Below, piece after piece: positions 12,242-24,390 of a stretch of 64,000 bases of DNA. The notes under the pieces are model-generated. The model did not search any database. It worked only from the letters and a program-made list of their open reading frames with translations, and was not told the origin of the DNA. Made by a program: the position numbers and the translations under genes. The DNA comes from Candolleomyces eurysporus (taxonomy: Eukaryota; Basidiomycota; Agaricomycetes; Agaricales; Psathyrellaceae). Numbering within the stretch: position 1 is the first letter of the stretch; every line of letters begins with the position of its first letter. The DNA lies in assembly GCA_027579435.1 (NCBI GenBank), contig JANBPK010000812.1, positions 181,204 to 245,203 on the forward strand, in the 5' to 3' direction.

Positions 12242-13932
12242 ATGGCCATGGCTCAGGACACCATTCTCAACGCTATCGTTCAAGGATATAGCTCTACGAA
12301 ATATGTCAATGTGAGCTTTTGCTTTGACCTCTCCTCAACTCTTTGGGCTCTGAGACTCGGCTCATAGTACCTCGTACGTTTTTGGGGAGTCATTGCTGCC
12401 TGCAATGCCTAATATCGCAAATGCTGTCAGGGTGCCAGTGGGTTTGCCCTCGTGGTGAGCTTCCCTATTCTAGTAGCATCTCCAAAGAACTAAAGCTGCC
12501 AGGTCGTTGATTTTATGCACACATTCCCAGACGAGGTCGGTTCCACGTCCGGTGCCTCGCTCTCAGTTATTATTCCTAGCTCTCCGAATAGGTTAAGTTC
12601 ATGTGGCCGGGGTCGCTCAGCTTACCTACCGCCCTATTCTTTATACTCCGTTACTACATACTTGTCACCAACGTCTTCGCTTTTGCGTGTAACTACACTC
12701 CACTTTATTTCTCTAGAGCTCTCTGGTCGCTGATCTGATACATTTTATAGATGGCTTCCCAACCGATTTATCCGCCCAACAGTGTCATTCCCTGTTCCTT
12801 CGTGGAGCTAGTGAGTCCACGTTCCGTAAGTTTTGCTTTGCCTTAAACCGCATAGCTAACGGCAGGCACCCTTGCGGGGCAGTATCAGCAATATTGGTAG
12901 TCATTGCGTCGGAGGCTATTTTGCTTATCCGAGTCTACGCATTCTCCGTGAGAGATAAACGAGTATTGTTATTTCTCGCCGCTCAATTTATTGTGAGTAG
13001 AGCGTCCATTTGTTGCTGGTAGATCTCTTACACGCAGAGAGGCCATCCACGCCTCAGCGCTTTTCTTTTTTNGTGCGGTTCGTACAGAGCCTTCAATGTA
13101 TGTGCTCAATCCCTATCCGACCACCAAAGGGCTCATGATCTGAACGGCAACAGATGTGGATCTAGAGATCCCAAATATCATATGCATGCCCGCAGCGGCA
13201 AATAGCAGGCTACTCGGGATTGTTTTTGCGCTCATGCTTTGCAGTATCTCCTGTTCGTTACTCTTCCTCTTCAAATCCTAAACCGTCAGCTAACATGCGC
13301 CTCATTCTCGTCAGTCATAATGCTTTCCATGATGTACCTCATGCTGCGAAGGTATCAGCGTTCAAGAAGCTCTTTAGTTCGTGCGTTCTATCAGGATGGG
13401 TTGTTCTATTTCGTCTGCCTATCTGGTGAGTCAAGCTTCCCCTCTCTCTGTTGGATTATGCTTCACAGGGCTGTAGCACTTGCTTGTGCCAATCTTATTG
13501 TCAACTTCGTCTGCGAGGTTCGTATTTAAAACTTCTCGCCTTGTGCTTATCTCACTCTCCAACCTGGTGGCCATCTATGTAGGATGGCCCGCTGAAGTTA
13601 CTCCTTGTACAGTACGTGTCACACCTGTTTATCCATGAACATTTCTTTTGCTCAGTCCCCGTGTCAGGCCCGAAGCTGATCTTCATGCGGTCCTTTCAAC
13701 TCGCATGCTCCTTCACTTGCGCTCATTGAACAGTAACGCACATCGTCATGGCGTCATCGTCATCGACCCGAATGACGCCTGGGCAGTGAGCGGACTCAAC
13801 TACTCAGCGACGGACCACAACTTCATGTCGACTCGGTGGGCACCATCACCCTTATTCTTTGCGGATAACAACGACTCCAGGTCAACGCGCACGGAACAAG
13901 GTGGAGCAGAAAACGGTGGCACAGCCGACTGA
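12242..13932 (+). CDS. DUF6533 membrane protein, copy 4 (clade I), lacks one intron
   Basis: Starts at 12242 (MAMAQDTILNAIVQGY). The 6-nt exon TACCTC is at 12368-12373, then GASGFALV (24 nt) and VVDFMHTFPDE (33 nt), then VKFMWPGSLSLPTALFFIL. Unlike all sister genes, the exons coding VIASE and AILLIRVYAFS are continuous (around 12913), so one intron has been lost cleanly. Later exons: NIICMPAAANSRLLGIVF, FYQDGLFYFVCLS, DGPLKLLLVQ, and the last exon PEADLHAVLSTRMLLHLRS. The tail is long, hydrophilic and Asn/Asp-rich. The N near 13072 follows six T. Counting it breaks the frame, and dropping it gives the expected VRFVQSLQ. Otherwise intact. Confidence 0.86.
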
Positions 13933-15400
13933 CACCGACCGATAACAAAGATGGAGAAAATGTATTGCGTGAACCGGTGGATAGATTCTCACAATATGGG
14001 CCAAATAGCACTCCCATGCACTCAAATAGCGGGAGGTGTGCTTTCGACGATGAGCAGCCAGCAACAATCACGCCTCTTCGTTACTTAGACGGCTCTCGAT
14101 ACATAGACCGGCTGGCCAAAATCTCAACAACCGTGAGATCACCAATGTTAATTGGAGATGAAGATGTCAGCTCTGCCACTTATTGGAAGCTGGATTTTCA
14201 CAGACTTATAGAGGTCCCTGTGTTGCAATTGCACGCAGATAGGCCGGCTGCTGCAATGGACCAGATTGGTTAGGACAACCATAGCTGCAATTTGGTTTTT
14301 GAGCTCAGATGCTAACCAAGCTAGGCGGCGCTGTCGATTAACTATTGTCCCCGGCAACTCTCAATAGCCTCATCAAGGATGCAGTGGTATCGGTGCCAAC
14401 GGAAGGACGCCGAGACTAAGATCGACAGGGTATTCATTCGTACTAGGCATTACGAAGGGGGACTCTACTGACTGCTTGAGTTTCTCATACGTCTTTTTCT
14501 GGAGTCGTCGTGAAGAGCTTCGATCTGGCCCAGTATCTTGAACATGTGAGGGGTGGGGAGTGGAAGAAAGAAAAGAAAGAAAAGATCAACGGCAGTGAGG
14601 CGCGCTCAATGCTCGGATACAATTGCAGTCTCGTGGGAACAAGCTGTCATCGTTTTGCACGGTCACGGTCTTACCTCTCCGACCATGTTTACGTGCGTGT
14701 GCAGGTATCTTTGGGGTCTAAATTTGTAGAGAGCGCGGTAATAAAGCTTTAGATACAATTTCTCTATTCCGCATCTTACGTCCCAATTGTGAGAAGAGCG
14801 CGAGTTGGGGACGAGGCGACATTTCGCGATGCCGCGTTTGATGGCCGCTTCCATATATAGGGTAGGACCCCGTAGTTGAAACCGCGACCTGCCCAGGAAG
14901 TATTACGCCGAGGTGCTCGGATGGTCCGGTCCCTCTTGTCTCCGCTCGTGCCTTACTCCGCTGTAAGCTTGCTATCTTGGCAGCAATTAAGGGATAGCGG
15001 CCGTTAGCTGAATTTGACAAGGCCCATGGCTGAAGCCTCAAAGAGGGACCCGACTAGGAGAGGTTTTGGAAACATGTACCATGTCATCGTTGCATTTGAG
15101 TGGCTGATACTATCATTCGAAAATCAGGCGAAGCTCAGTGTTATCATGCCAGGGAAAGCTTCTGTGACTCCACGCTGACCTTCCAACTGTCAAATTTGGC
15201 AGCTTCTACCGCTAAAAAGATCCCGCCCAGATGCGCCCACTATTAACCAAGGACAAAACTGGAGGCAAGTGTGTCATCTATATCCGCCGACCGGACATGA
15301 ACGTTTCAGCTGACATACACTAGTACCCGATAGCGACTTTCTCCTCGCCCCTTCGTGAATAACTGGGCCCTGGGCAATTGGATCCAGTCTTCCTCGAGGT
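13933..15400. other. intergenic between copies 4 and 5
   Basis: The last 240 bp are the duplicated promoter block (see 11679-12241). An exact 18-nt match to 22564-22581 sits at 14891-14908. A short purine run near 14563-14584 is low complexity. No gene recognised in the open frames here. Confidence 0.4.
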
Positions 15401-17184
15401 ATGACCACGGCTCAGGACGCCATTCTCAACGCTATTATCCAAGGATATAACTCTACCAGATATGTCAATGTGAGTCTTTGTTCTTAACTGTGCAATGCAT
15501 GGTTGCTGAGAAAAATCGTTTGATAGTACCTTGTGCGTGCTGAAAAGCCTGTTTTTATCTTCAAAGAGCTGAACCTGCCATATACAACGCTAGGGTGTTG
15601 GCGGGTTTGCGCTCGTGGTGAGGGTTCACCAAGTGAACAACGTTCTCAAAGCCCTAACGTTGCTAGATTGCTGATTTTGTGCACACATTCCCGGACGAGG
15701 TTGGATAAACCTCCCGCGTTTTTGCTCTTAATGCTTATCCTCGGGTTCTCGAACAGGTTAACCTCATGTGGCCGGGGCCGCTAAGCCTACCCAAAACGTT
15801 GTTCTTCGTCCTGCGCTACTACATACTCGTCAATGGCGTGTTCGCTTTGACGTGTGACTACCTTCTACTTTTCCTATCTACGGCTCTCTGATCAATGATA
15901 CGGTTCGCAGATGGCCTCCCAACTAATTTATCTGCTCAGCAGTGTCGAACATTGTTCCTTCGTGGCGCTGGTCAGTCTATCTCTCACCAGTCCTACTCTT
16001 ACCGAGCCCGCATAACTGATGACATGCATCTTTGCTTGCAGTATCGGCCAAACTAGTGATCGTTGCATCAGAAGGTATTTCCAAAAATTATTCTGCTTAA
16101 GCTACGAACTCATTTCTTCCTAGCAATCTTGCTTATCCGAGTTTATGCGTTTTCTGGGAGAGATAAACGAGTGCTGGCATTTATTGCTGCTCAGTTCATT
16201 GTGAGTTGAACCTCGCCCAACTTGGTACCGATTGTGTCTTACTCCACGAAAGGCCATCCACGTCTCAGCGTTCGTTCTTTTTGCCCGATTTTTGCGGAGC
16301 GTTCAATGTATGCGTTGAAGTTCTTTCAAAGTTCCTAAAGTTCACGATCCGGCGGGTGATAGACGTAGATCTACCTATCCCAAATCTTATGTGCTTGCCT
16401 GTAGCGGCAAATAGTAGGCTGCTCGGGATAGTTTTTGGGCTCATGCTCTGCAGCATATCAGGTCCGTTCACTTTCTTCTTCATCTGCGGAACCATCGCCT
16501 GATCCGTCCTCCATGTTTGTTAGTTGCAATGCTTTCCATGATGTACCTTATGCTACGAAGATATCGGCATCTGAAGAGTTCTTTGGTCCATGTGTTCTAT
16601 CAAGATGGTTTGTTCTATTTTGTCTGTCTATCAGGTCAGTCACGCTTCCCGTCTTTCTGATCAAGATGCATGTTTAATTGGCATGTAGCGTTTGCTTGTG
16701 CCAATCTTGTGGTTAACTTCGCATCGAAGGTACGTCAAGTTCAAACTTTCCATCCTCGTGCTCACCTCATTCTCTAACTCCCTAGGATGGCCCGTTGAAA
16801 TTTCTCCTCGCACAGTAGGCGTGGCATCTCCCTAACCACGAATGTTTCTTTTTACTCAATCCCTGTGTTAGACCCGAAGCTGATCTTCACGCGATCCTCT
16901 CGACACGCATGCTCCTTCATCTACGCTCGTGGGCCGAACGCGCACATCGCCAGGGGCTAATTGACGCCCTTGACGCCTGGACGGAGAATGGACTTGACTA
17001 TTCAACGGCGGGACACAGCTTCATATCGACTCGGAGGGCGCCGTCGCCTATAAGGTTTGCTGATAACGAGGCTATTCAAAAGATTGCACGCCGGACACGA
17101 ATGCCGACAGAAAAATCTGGCGTACCGACTAGCAGCAACGAAATGGGAAGTGTATTGCATATAGCATCTAATGTAATCTCCTAA
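15401..17184 (+). CDS. DUF6533 membrane protein, copy 5 (clade I)
   Basis: Starts at 15401 (MTTAQDAILNAIIQGY). It is the closest sister of copy 4 but keeps the intron that copy 4 lost (donor GTATTT, acceptor CCTAG, about 16074-16125). The 6-nt exon TACCTT is at 15527-15532, followed by GVGGFALV and IADFVHTFPDE, then VNLMWPGPLSLPKTLFFVL. Other exons: AILLIRVYAFSGRDKRVLAF, NLMCLPVAANSRLLGIVF, FYQDGLFYFVCLS, DGPLKFLLAQ, PEADLHAILSTRMLLHLRSW. The tail includes ENGLDYSTAGHSF, shared in outline with copies 3, 4 and 6. Intact. The donor after FLLAQ is GTAGGC, weaker than elsewhere. Confidence 0.89.
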
Positions 17185-17274
17185 TATCCAAACAATCCTT
17201 CCACCGCATCTGCTCCGAGTCGCAGGAGGTGTTCCATCGACTCTAGAGAAAGTAACACAAGTCTTGCCTCTTCT

Positions 17275-17981
17275 TTACTTCCTCTTAGTTGGCTCGGACA
17301 ACCCCCGANTACATAGCCCAGCTAACCAAACTCTCAGCAACCGCGAAAGTCAGAGTCATCGTACACGCCAGCCCTGATCGTCTCTGAAAGATCGAGGAGA
17401 GGGTGAATGACAGAGCCAGAGCCGCATTTAAAGCGACTGTAAAAACGCAAGGGTCGTTTATTTCCAATAAATGCGCAAGAGGGTGAGTTTGAGTATTCAA
17501 AATTGACATCAGAATATCGAGAAGGAATGAAGCGAAGAGAACTCACGTAGTGTCGATTTGACGCCAGCACTTGAGGGACCTTGGACAACATGACGACTTC
17601 CAACCAAGTGCGCAACACCAATACTCGCTACGAGCATAGCGATTCCTTGGTTGAACCCTGGACCTTCTTGGGGATTGGCGACTTCCTGCTCTCATATATT
17701 CGAGTAAGTGTCGGGATTACTTGTGATAAAGGGTGCAGGGAATATGGGCAAAAGTAGATAAATCATACACGGCTTGAAATTTATGACGGAAAACTAGAGT
17801 GAAAGAGAAAGAGAGGAAGCCAAGCACCAACGAGGACAAAGAGACTGACAAAACCAGTGAGAGGATGCAAAAACCTCGTCCAAGGGTTATTGTACACCGC
17901 CTGTGGGTACCAAGTAGCGGCTGCCCCAAAAACGATTTCCGCAACGCCAACACAGGTGATTAAAATTCCGGAGTCGGACAT
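17275..17981 (-). CDS. small multi-pass membrane protein, family unknown
   Basis: Not recognised. Exon 1 (start 17979-17981) begins MSDSGILITCVGVAEIVFG and has two hydrophobic stretches. A middle exon (EVANPQEGPGFNQGIAMLVA, then IGVAHLVGSRHVVQG) ends at a GTGAGT donor near 17546. A last exon after TTTTTACAG adds LALNAALALSFTLSS and TLTFAVAESLVSWAM. About four transmembrane segments in roughly 150 residues. The first intron is poorly fixed and could hide a short exon. The N at 17310 sits beside a homopolymer: dropping it ends the protein in SEPTKRK at 17275, and keeping it ends at 17285. It is convergent with copy 5. Confidence 0.55.
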
Positions 17982-19640
17982 AGGTGTTAGAATGATGGGC
18001 AGTAGGAAGGAAAGGAGGATCACTGATGGGGCATAAGTGGAAAGTCACTCGAGCAGGATCGTCCTTATGATGATCAAACTCAGCACACGAGTCCCTTTTG
18101 ATCCAGGTCAAGCTTCGTTCCATTCTCCAGTTCTTGAGCTGTGGAACGGTTCGACGTCGGTATACCTTTTCTGATACATCAACTGACACACGCTATGACA
18201 CACACATTCGCGATCAAAAGACTCGATCAGACGTTTTCCCCGGTGGCCGCGAAGGTTCCGACTGACCGTACGTCTGCCAAAGTCCCTGAGCTCAAGGACT
18301 ACCTCGTCGGAATCACTGGGCCCACTAGCCATTCCACCCAGCTGGGTTCTACAGCGCCATATGCGGCGGGGACCATTGACAATCCCTAACAAAATATCGA
18401 TGATCTCGTTTGGGCTTGACCTCAGGCGGNCATTTGCCATCCACCTCACTCCCTCCTTCGTCAATCGCACCCGTCCTTCATGTATCGTCCGGCTCAATAC
18501 CCCTACGACTCCGGTGATAGCTCCAATTGCACTACGGCATCCCGCATCTCATGTTCGTTGAACAGCACACCCTCCCAATTCCTAATCGAATCAGAATATC
18601 TGGCTTTCCCGACATACTCGTCTGATCATCTTTCAATGCTAATTTTGCCACTAACGAAATGGAGCCTATTGACCAGCGACGATAGGGTTGACTACAGGGT
18701 AATTCTGGTCCCATCGAGCTTAACCCCTCCCGAATAACCCATGCAGACGCTGATGAGGCGAGGAATCCAATGCCCGTCGGTCGTTATCACTGACAGCTGA
18801 TGTTCCGGCTGGAGAGTACGTGTTTATCCCCTCTCTCTATTATATTCACCTTGTATTCGAGCTGTAGATACAGTAAACACGTTGGGTCTAATTTCAACGC
18901 CCTTGTCAAAGTGCTCCAGCCGAGTGGCGTTCGCTCGCATCCAGCCAACCCGAAGTCACCTCCGATTTCGAGAGCCAGTCGTTTTGACGGATCGGTTGGC
19001 GTATGTTGTTAGTGATTTGCGTTCGATCTGGGATATGCGTTTCTTGCGGGACTAGCGCATGATATGATCCTCCTCCGAACGAGTTTCTTGCAAAAAGAGA
19101 TGGTTATCCTAACGTTATTCGCTGTTTGTGGGAATCAGTGCTTCGGGTTGATGTCCGCATGTAAACCAGTGAGACCGTAGGCTGCCTGTGGTTGTATACA
19201 CAGTGTTCTCGGAGCTCTCTGGGTAAGCTCTGGCTCTTTCAGGAGATATTTTGGGAGATCTTTTTCACCGACTTGGAAGAGATCTCTCGTTAGACTTCCC
19301 TGATGACTAGGAGTGGAAGCTTCATTTCTATTTCCTGAGATCCCAGCAGCGCCCGTGTTTCACGATTCGCATACGCAGCGCCGGAAGTCATTCACACGAC
19401 CTGCCAGCCTTATAATCCCCGGAAAGCCTTGACCGGTGACGGGATGTCGTGATGATACTGATGCGTATGTGTTTCAGGCAAACTGTCATCGACACCTTTG
19501 CCAGCGTCTGTGTGGACATGGCAAGAGGACTCAGGAAACCATGCAAGCCACGCGTAGCGATTGGTAGCAGAATCTTCTATTGGGCCTGTCTCCGACACAT
19601 CTGAGCTCACAATTTGGCCAGCCTACACTAGATTCACTGG
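17982..19640. other. gene-poor stretch
   Basis: Open frames on both strands between 18108 and 18740 are long for chance but have no motif I recognise, no splice-supported structure and one N (about 18430). From 18800 to 19640 I see nothing coding. Confidence 0.35.
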
Positions 19641-19644
19641 GCCG

Positions 19645-19910
19645 CAGCGCTGTGTTGTGCCAACCTCATGGGTCAACTTCGGATCCAAGATGTTTGGCCA
19701 AGTTCTTTTGTTTTTTAAAAGCTGAGCTCTCGTTCACTAGAACACACGGTAGCTGAAGTTTGTTTTGACCAGTATGCTCTGTTTATTGATACGACCACGA
19801 AGGCTGCCTTGGCACCCCGTGCTTCAGAGCCGAGCTAACCTCCAGCCTGGTCCTTCACGGTATTCTGTCCGCTTGGACCCCCTTCCGTTACGCTCATGGA
19901 ACAAGACTGG
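19645..19910 (+). pseudogene. decayed 3' part of a DUF6533 gene
   Basis: Three blocks match the last three clade I exons in order. About 19650-19690 resembles the exon coding CANLxVNFxSK. About 19744-19780 resembles DGPLKFLLAQ (GGTAGCTGAAGTTTGTTTTG). About 19828-19903 resembles the last exon from PEADLHAVL to LRSW, with substitutions and indels and no open frame. Upstream exons are gone. Lies between copies 5 and 6 in the same orientation. Confidence 0.6.
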
Positions 19911-20539
19911 ATCCCTCGATCTGTAGGGTTCCAGAATGGCGAGCGGAGGTCCACCGCCCTCAATATGGCGATTCCGGAGTCAGCCCACGACCTGAGCCCC
20001 ACACGATCGCCCGAATTGCAAAGTAGACGCTTGCTTAAGAGCTCAAGTGAGCTGATCTTCATCATGACCGCATGGAAAAAGCTCAAGGGTATTGACTGAA
20101 ACACGGCCTTGAACGGCAGTCATATCAGTGGATGATGACAAGAGTGCGAGACGCACTTCAGATGAGCCTTTGGCCTTCTCTCTAACCTGCCGTAAGTACT
20201 AGTAATGGTCCGAGAAGTCGGGGAGTGATCAGGCGGAAGAGCGCCCAATTTGTTGTGATCCATTGATAGAGGACCAAAGAAGTCGAAATTGATAGATGCA
20301 TTGCTTTCAATGGAAACTACTATCTAAGTCCCTTGTGTTGATCTTGCGGCGATTATTCGTCGCAATCTACTTTCGGTCCATTTTGCATCGTGACCTTCGA
20401 ATGTTTGACACCGTGGTGACACGAGATGAAGTGCTGATGATCGGATATGCGAACTCTTTTAATACACTTACTCGAGGCTCAAGATCATTTCCTCGTGCTA
20501 ATCACCCGTCTGCAGTCTAGCCCGCACAGAGGAAGAGCC
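19911..20539. other. upstream region of copy 6
   Basis: No gene seen. Short open frames at 20296-20635 include the first exon of copy 6 in another frame and are shadows. Confidence 0.4.
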
Positions 20540-22308
20540 ATGGCCACATCCCCCGCTGCCCTCTATGAGATGATCGTTGGAGCGTATCATTCAACGAAAT
20601 ATGTGAACGTGAGTCCTCATCTGACCTCTCTGTGAGATAGTTGAATTAAGCTGGTGCTACAATAGTACTTTGTGCGTACCGAAGAGTTATCCCGTCGTTC
20701 AAGCAATCCGGCTCGACTAACATGGCTTTGATTTAGGCAGTTGGCGGCTTGACAATGGTGGTATGGCTTTTCAATCTCCATTGAAGTGGCATTCACTGAA
20801 TCTGCCCTGAACAGATTGCAGACTACTTGCATACGTTCCCGGATGAGGTATAGCACACTTCATAGAAATCTCGGCCATTCAGAAACTCAACATTGCCTTT
20901 CGACTCACCAACAGGTTCGGTTGATGTGGCCAGCATCCATGAGCCTGCCGAAAGTTCTGTTCTTCGTAGTCCGTTACTATTCTCTACTTCACGGAATTTT
21001 CTCCTTGACATGTGAGTAAGCCCTTGCCTTCCCTGGTCGACTTCTTTGATCAAGACTCTGCTACAGATAGTCTACCGACCAATCGCTCAGCTGCATACTG
21101 CACTTCTGCCTTTGTTCGTGTTGCAGGTGCGCCGATCTCGTTCGAAGGGGAACGAATCAAGGTCGCTGACTATGCGACTATCTGCGTGCAGTATCAACAA
21201 AGCTCGTAATCATCGCTTCCGAAGGTGTGTCTAGCCCTCTCCTATAGTCGTTCACTCATCTCATTAACACCACCAGCCATCTTGCTTATCCGAGTGTACG
21301 CCTTCGCTGGAAAAGATAAAATAGTGCTCGCATTCATTGGTGTCCAGTTTGTTGTAAGTCCAAATTACTCAGCACTCGAGGAAGCCATAGTCTTAACTAA
21401 AACGTTACACTGGCAGGCCCTTCACGTTGCGGAACTTGTCGTTCTTGGGCGGTTCATACAGAGCGTGAAATGTACGTTGAATATACCGACAACTGATTGA
21501 AGTAACGGGAAGCTGATTACTCCTCTGTGTACAATAGTCATGGACTTTCCACTGCGCAACCTTGTCTGTATACCGGCACAAGTGGACATCAAGCTCCTCG
21601 GGGTCGTCTTCTCGCTCTTGCTCTGCAGTGTCTCCGGTTTGTGCTCATTTCTTTATCCTCAGAGCTATCTAACAATTCTCACTGTTTAAAATGGTACAGT
21701 CATCATGCTTTGCATGGTATACGTTATGTTTCGAAAGTACAGAAACCTCAACGCCTCGAGTTTGTCAACTATGCTCTACCAAGATGGACTCGTATACTTT
21801 CTTTGTTTGTCCGGTGAGCTGCTTCAGTCGCCCGTCGGATATAAAAAGAATGCTCAACCGGTAATCATAGGTTTGGCTGTCGCCAACCTCATTGTAATCT
21901 TCGGAGCCAAGGTTCGAGCATCCGATCCTCTTGTCTCATCCACAGACCTCTTATCTGTTCCGTTTCCTAGAACGACGCATTGAAACTCATGCTTGCCCAG
22001 TACGTGCCGCGCTCTCTGTCCATCTTTCTCAGCGATTTAAACCAACTTCCGATAGACCCGAAGCATACATGCATGCGATCCTCTCAACTAGGATGATCCT
22101 CCGCTTACGTTCATGGTCTGAACGAGCCTATGGTCCAGGAAGTCGTGACTTGGACGCGGGCACCTGGGCAGTGGCAGGACTTGACTACTACTCCCAATCA
22201 ACCGAGTTCTCAAAGAACTTCTCTGCCCCACGCTCCTTCCCCAGTGTAACTCAATCGGGACAATCCGACTCATACTTTTCCGGGAGGACTACGAACACAT
22301 TTTCCTGA
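20540..22308 (+). CDS. DUF6533 membrane protein, copy 6 (clade I, reference copy)
   Basis: Best preserved copy, used here as the reference for the family: 14 exons in 1.77 kb, about 335 residues. Exon 1 MATSPAALYEMIVGAYHSTK plus YVN. Exon 2 is 6 nt (TACTTT, 20666-20671, Y-F). Exon 3 is 24 nt (AVGGLTMV), exon 4 33 nt (IADYLHTFPDE), and exon 5 VRLMWPASMSLPKVLFFVV plus RYYSLLHGIFSLT. These first five exons make up the DUF6533 domain. Exons 6-13 add SLPTNRSAAYC, VSTKLVIIASE, AILLIRVYAFAGKDK, LVVLGRFIQSVK, RNLVCIPAQVD, VYVMFRKYRN with YQDGLVYFLCLS, AVANLIVIFGAK and NDALKLMLAQ. Exon 14 carries PEAYMHAILSTRMILRLRSW and a Ser-rich tail. Six or seven hydrophobic segments give a seven-transmembrane-like outline. 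Molecular function unknown. Confidence 0.92.
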
Positions 22309-23929
22309 ACCAGTGTTCTTCTCTTTTTCAGACTGCAGACTGAATCTGTTAACATGCATCCAACTATTTTACATTCATTTCCACGAAACCCTTCGTTCGG
22401 CGAGATTTTGGTGGATCGAGGACATCGGGTTTGAAGAGTCGAGTAGCCCCTGGTCATAGATCCTATGTAATAAACTATAAACTGTACCTAACAAATCGCA
22501 CTTATTTATTTCCGATCTATTGAAGTTAAGCCTTATAATTAGCTCAAGGTAAAACAGCACGCCGCCCAGGAAGTATTACGCTGGCTCGGGCTTCACGGAC
22601 ATCAACGATTCCGAGGTGTACTACACACTAACCGATCGCTATCATGGGTGACAAGCGGCGATTTACAGGCACACGCAAGCTTAAGTCTACTCAGCCTTTG
22701 CCTCAGCTGGCTGTTGAATATATATAGCACCGCAAATTTAGTAGCAAAGCTTGTGATTTTTAGAAGGGCTAATCTGCTGCGATTGAGGATAGAAGAGCGA
22801 AGAAGTGTATACTAAAGGCGAAGGAGGCGTTGGTGGAACTTGGGTGAAGTAGAGGTGACAATACAAAGTGACCGTCGGAGCGCCAGATCTCACGGTCGTA
22901 ATTTATTCAGCCGTAGAATTTCGATGGAAGAACTATCCTGATGAAGACACCTCATGAACATGATAGCTGTGCTAACACTACCCACAGCTGACGAATCGGA
23001 GGTTTGGGAAGGTTCAGGTGGTGATACCTACTCACTAGATCCCGTAGTCATGGACAGCGAAGTGGAAGGGGGATGAAATTTGCATACTTCGCCTTTGATA
23101 ATCTTAAGGCTTCATAAAGCTACCTCCTTGCGATGGAACTCAATTCTGATGATCATGACATGAAGACTTGAAAGGACGGGGCCAAAGAGCTAAGATTTAT
23201 GTATCCCCCTCAGTGATCGGACTCGCACTGCCCGGGGGACTGAGGCTGAGGCTTCCAGCCACGATTTGGACGAGCACTGCGAAAATAACTGCCTGAAGCA
23301 GTGTCCTTCGCTATCTGTTGGACAGGTTTCGCCGAGCCGAGGGCAGCGGACCGCACCCACCTGTTAAGAATCGTCTAGCCAACAGTTGGAGCTCTGTAAG
23401 AAACAACGAGTAGTAATCGAGTTAATTGGCCCCAGGACTGGCACGACGAACGAGTGCGGTATAGGGCGAGAACAACCTACATCGGTACCAGTAAAACATC
23501 AGTACCAGACTTCAAACTCGTAGCATCTCGTGAAGGAAACGACTCGCAAGGGTTCGAAGTGGCATGGTTCGGAGTGGCGTTCTCGCGACGTAGCACTGCC
23601 ATGCTCCCTCGCCTAGGTTTATGAATATAGCAGAGATGGTATCGCTAATGCTGGCATTAGTATGACTGGACTACTCTTACCCACCCGAGCTGTGGAGCCA
23701 ATCGTTCGTTTGGGTACCCTCCCTGATGCGGCTTGCCAGTCAAGGCCACAATGGATCGGCCGGCGGACAAGCGAAGGTAGAGTGCGAAGGCAATGTCTAC
23801 AAGATGTAATTTTACACAAGTTTGTCTCGAGTCTTGACTTACATCCACCCCTTTACGTGCATTTCTTGATGCAGCGCTCAGTTTGACGCCCCTACCGTAC
23901 CCAACGTACGTCGATCCATCACCCAGGCA
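22309..23929. other. gene-poor stretch
   Basis: Nothing coding recognised. A TATATATAG string sits near 22720-22728, and 22564-22581 repeats 14891-14908 exactly. Short open frames near 23620-23890 overlap on both strands and have no motif. Confidence 0.4.
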
Positions 23930-24390
23930 AATCCTATAATCGAAATTTTTGACCGTCCTTTACCCATCGAATGCTCGCGGCCAACCGAGTTAGGTGCAGC
24001 ACCCCACGTACGTCGCTTCCAACAAGTACTCCGTCGGAGCAACTCCCCGCAATAGATTGGAGGTGAAGGGAATCATGGCTCGACGTACTGCAGGAGCATG
24101 GAATTGTGGACAGGTGATACCTAATGATGTTCAATGAGGACGAGGCCCCTTTAATTGAGATGACCTCATCCGTACCTAGGCGCAAAGTTGATGATCACGT
24201 TGGTGAGAGTCAGAGCTATAAGTCAACGGGTTTAACCTGAGGGCGATCATAATAAATTTTTGGAACTCGCCCAACAAGAGCAAAAAATTGCCAATCCCAT
24301 CACGATAGAATTTCTCCATTAAAAAGCTTCTATGGGCCTTGTTTTTATGGTACATGATGAACAGCATTCCGACCACTGCACCTGCGAAGG
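23930..24390 (-). pseudogene. truncated clade II DUF6533 3' fragment
   Basis: The minus strand keeps the exon VVGMLFIMYHKNKAHRSF with FYRDGIGNFLLLLG, the exon ALTLTNVIINFAP, and a garbled last exon whose end aligns with copy 7 (SIRWVKDGQKF in one frame against the copy 7 tail). The donor after LLLLG has become AGTTCC, the last exon has lost its PEAxLHA start, and no upstream exons exist. The fragment is clearly non-functional. Confidence 0.75.
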
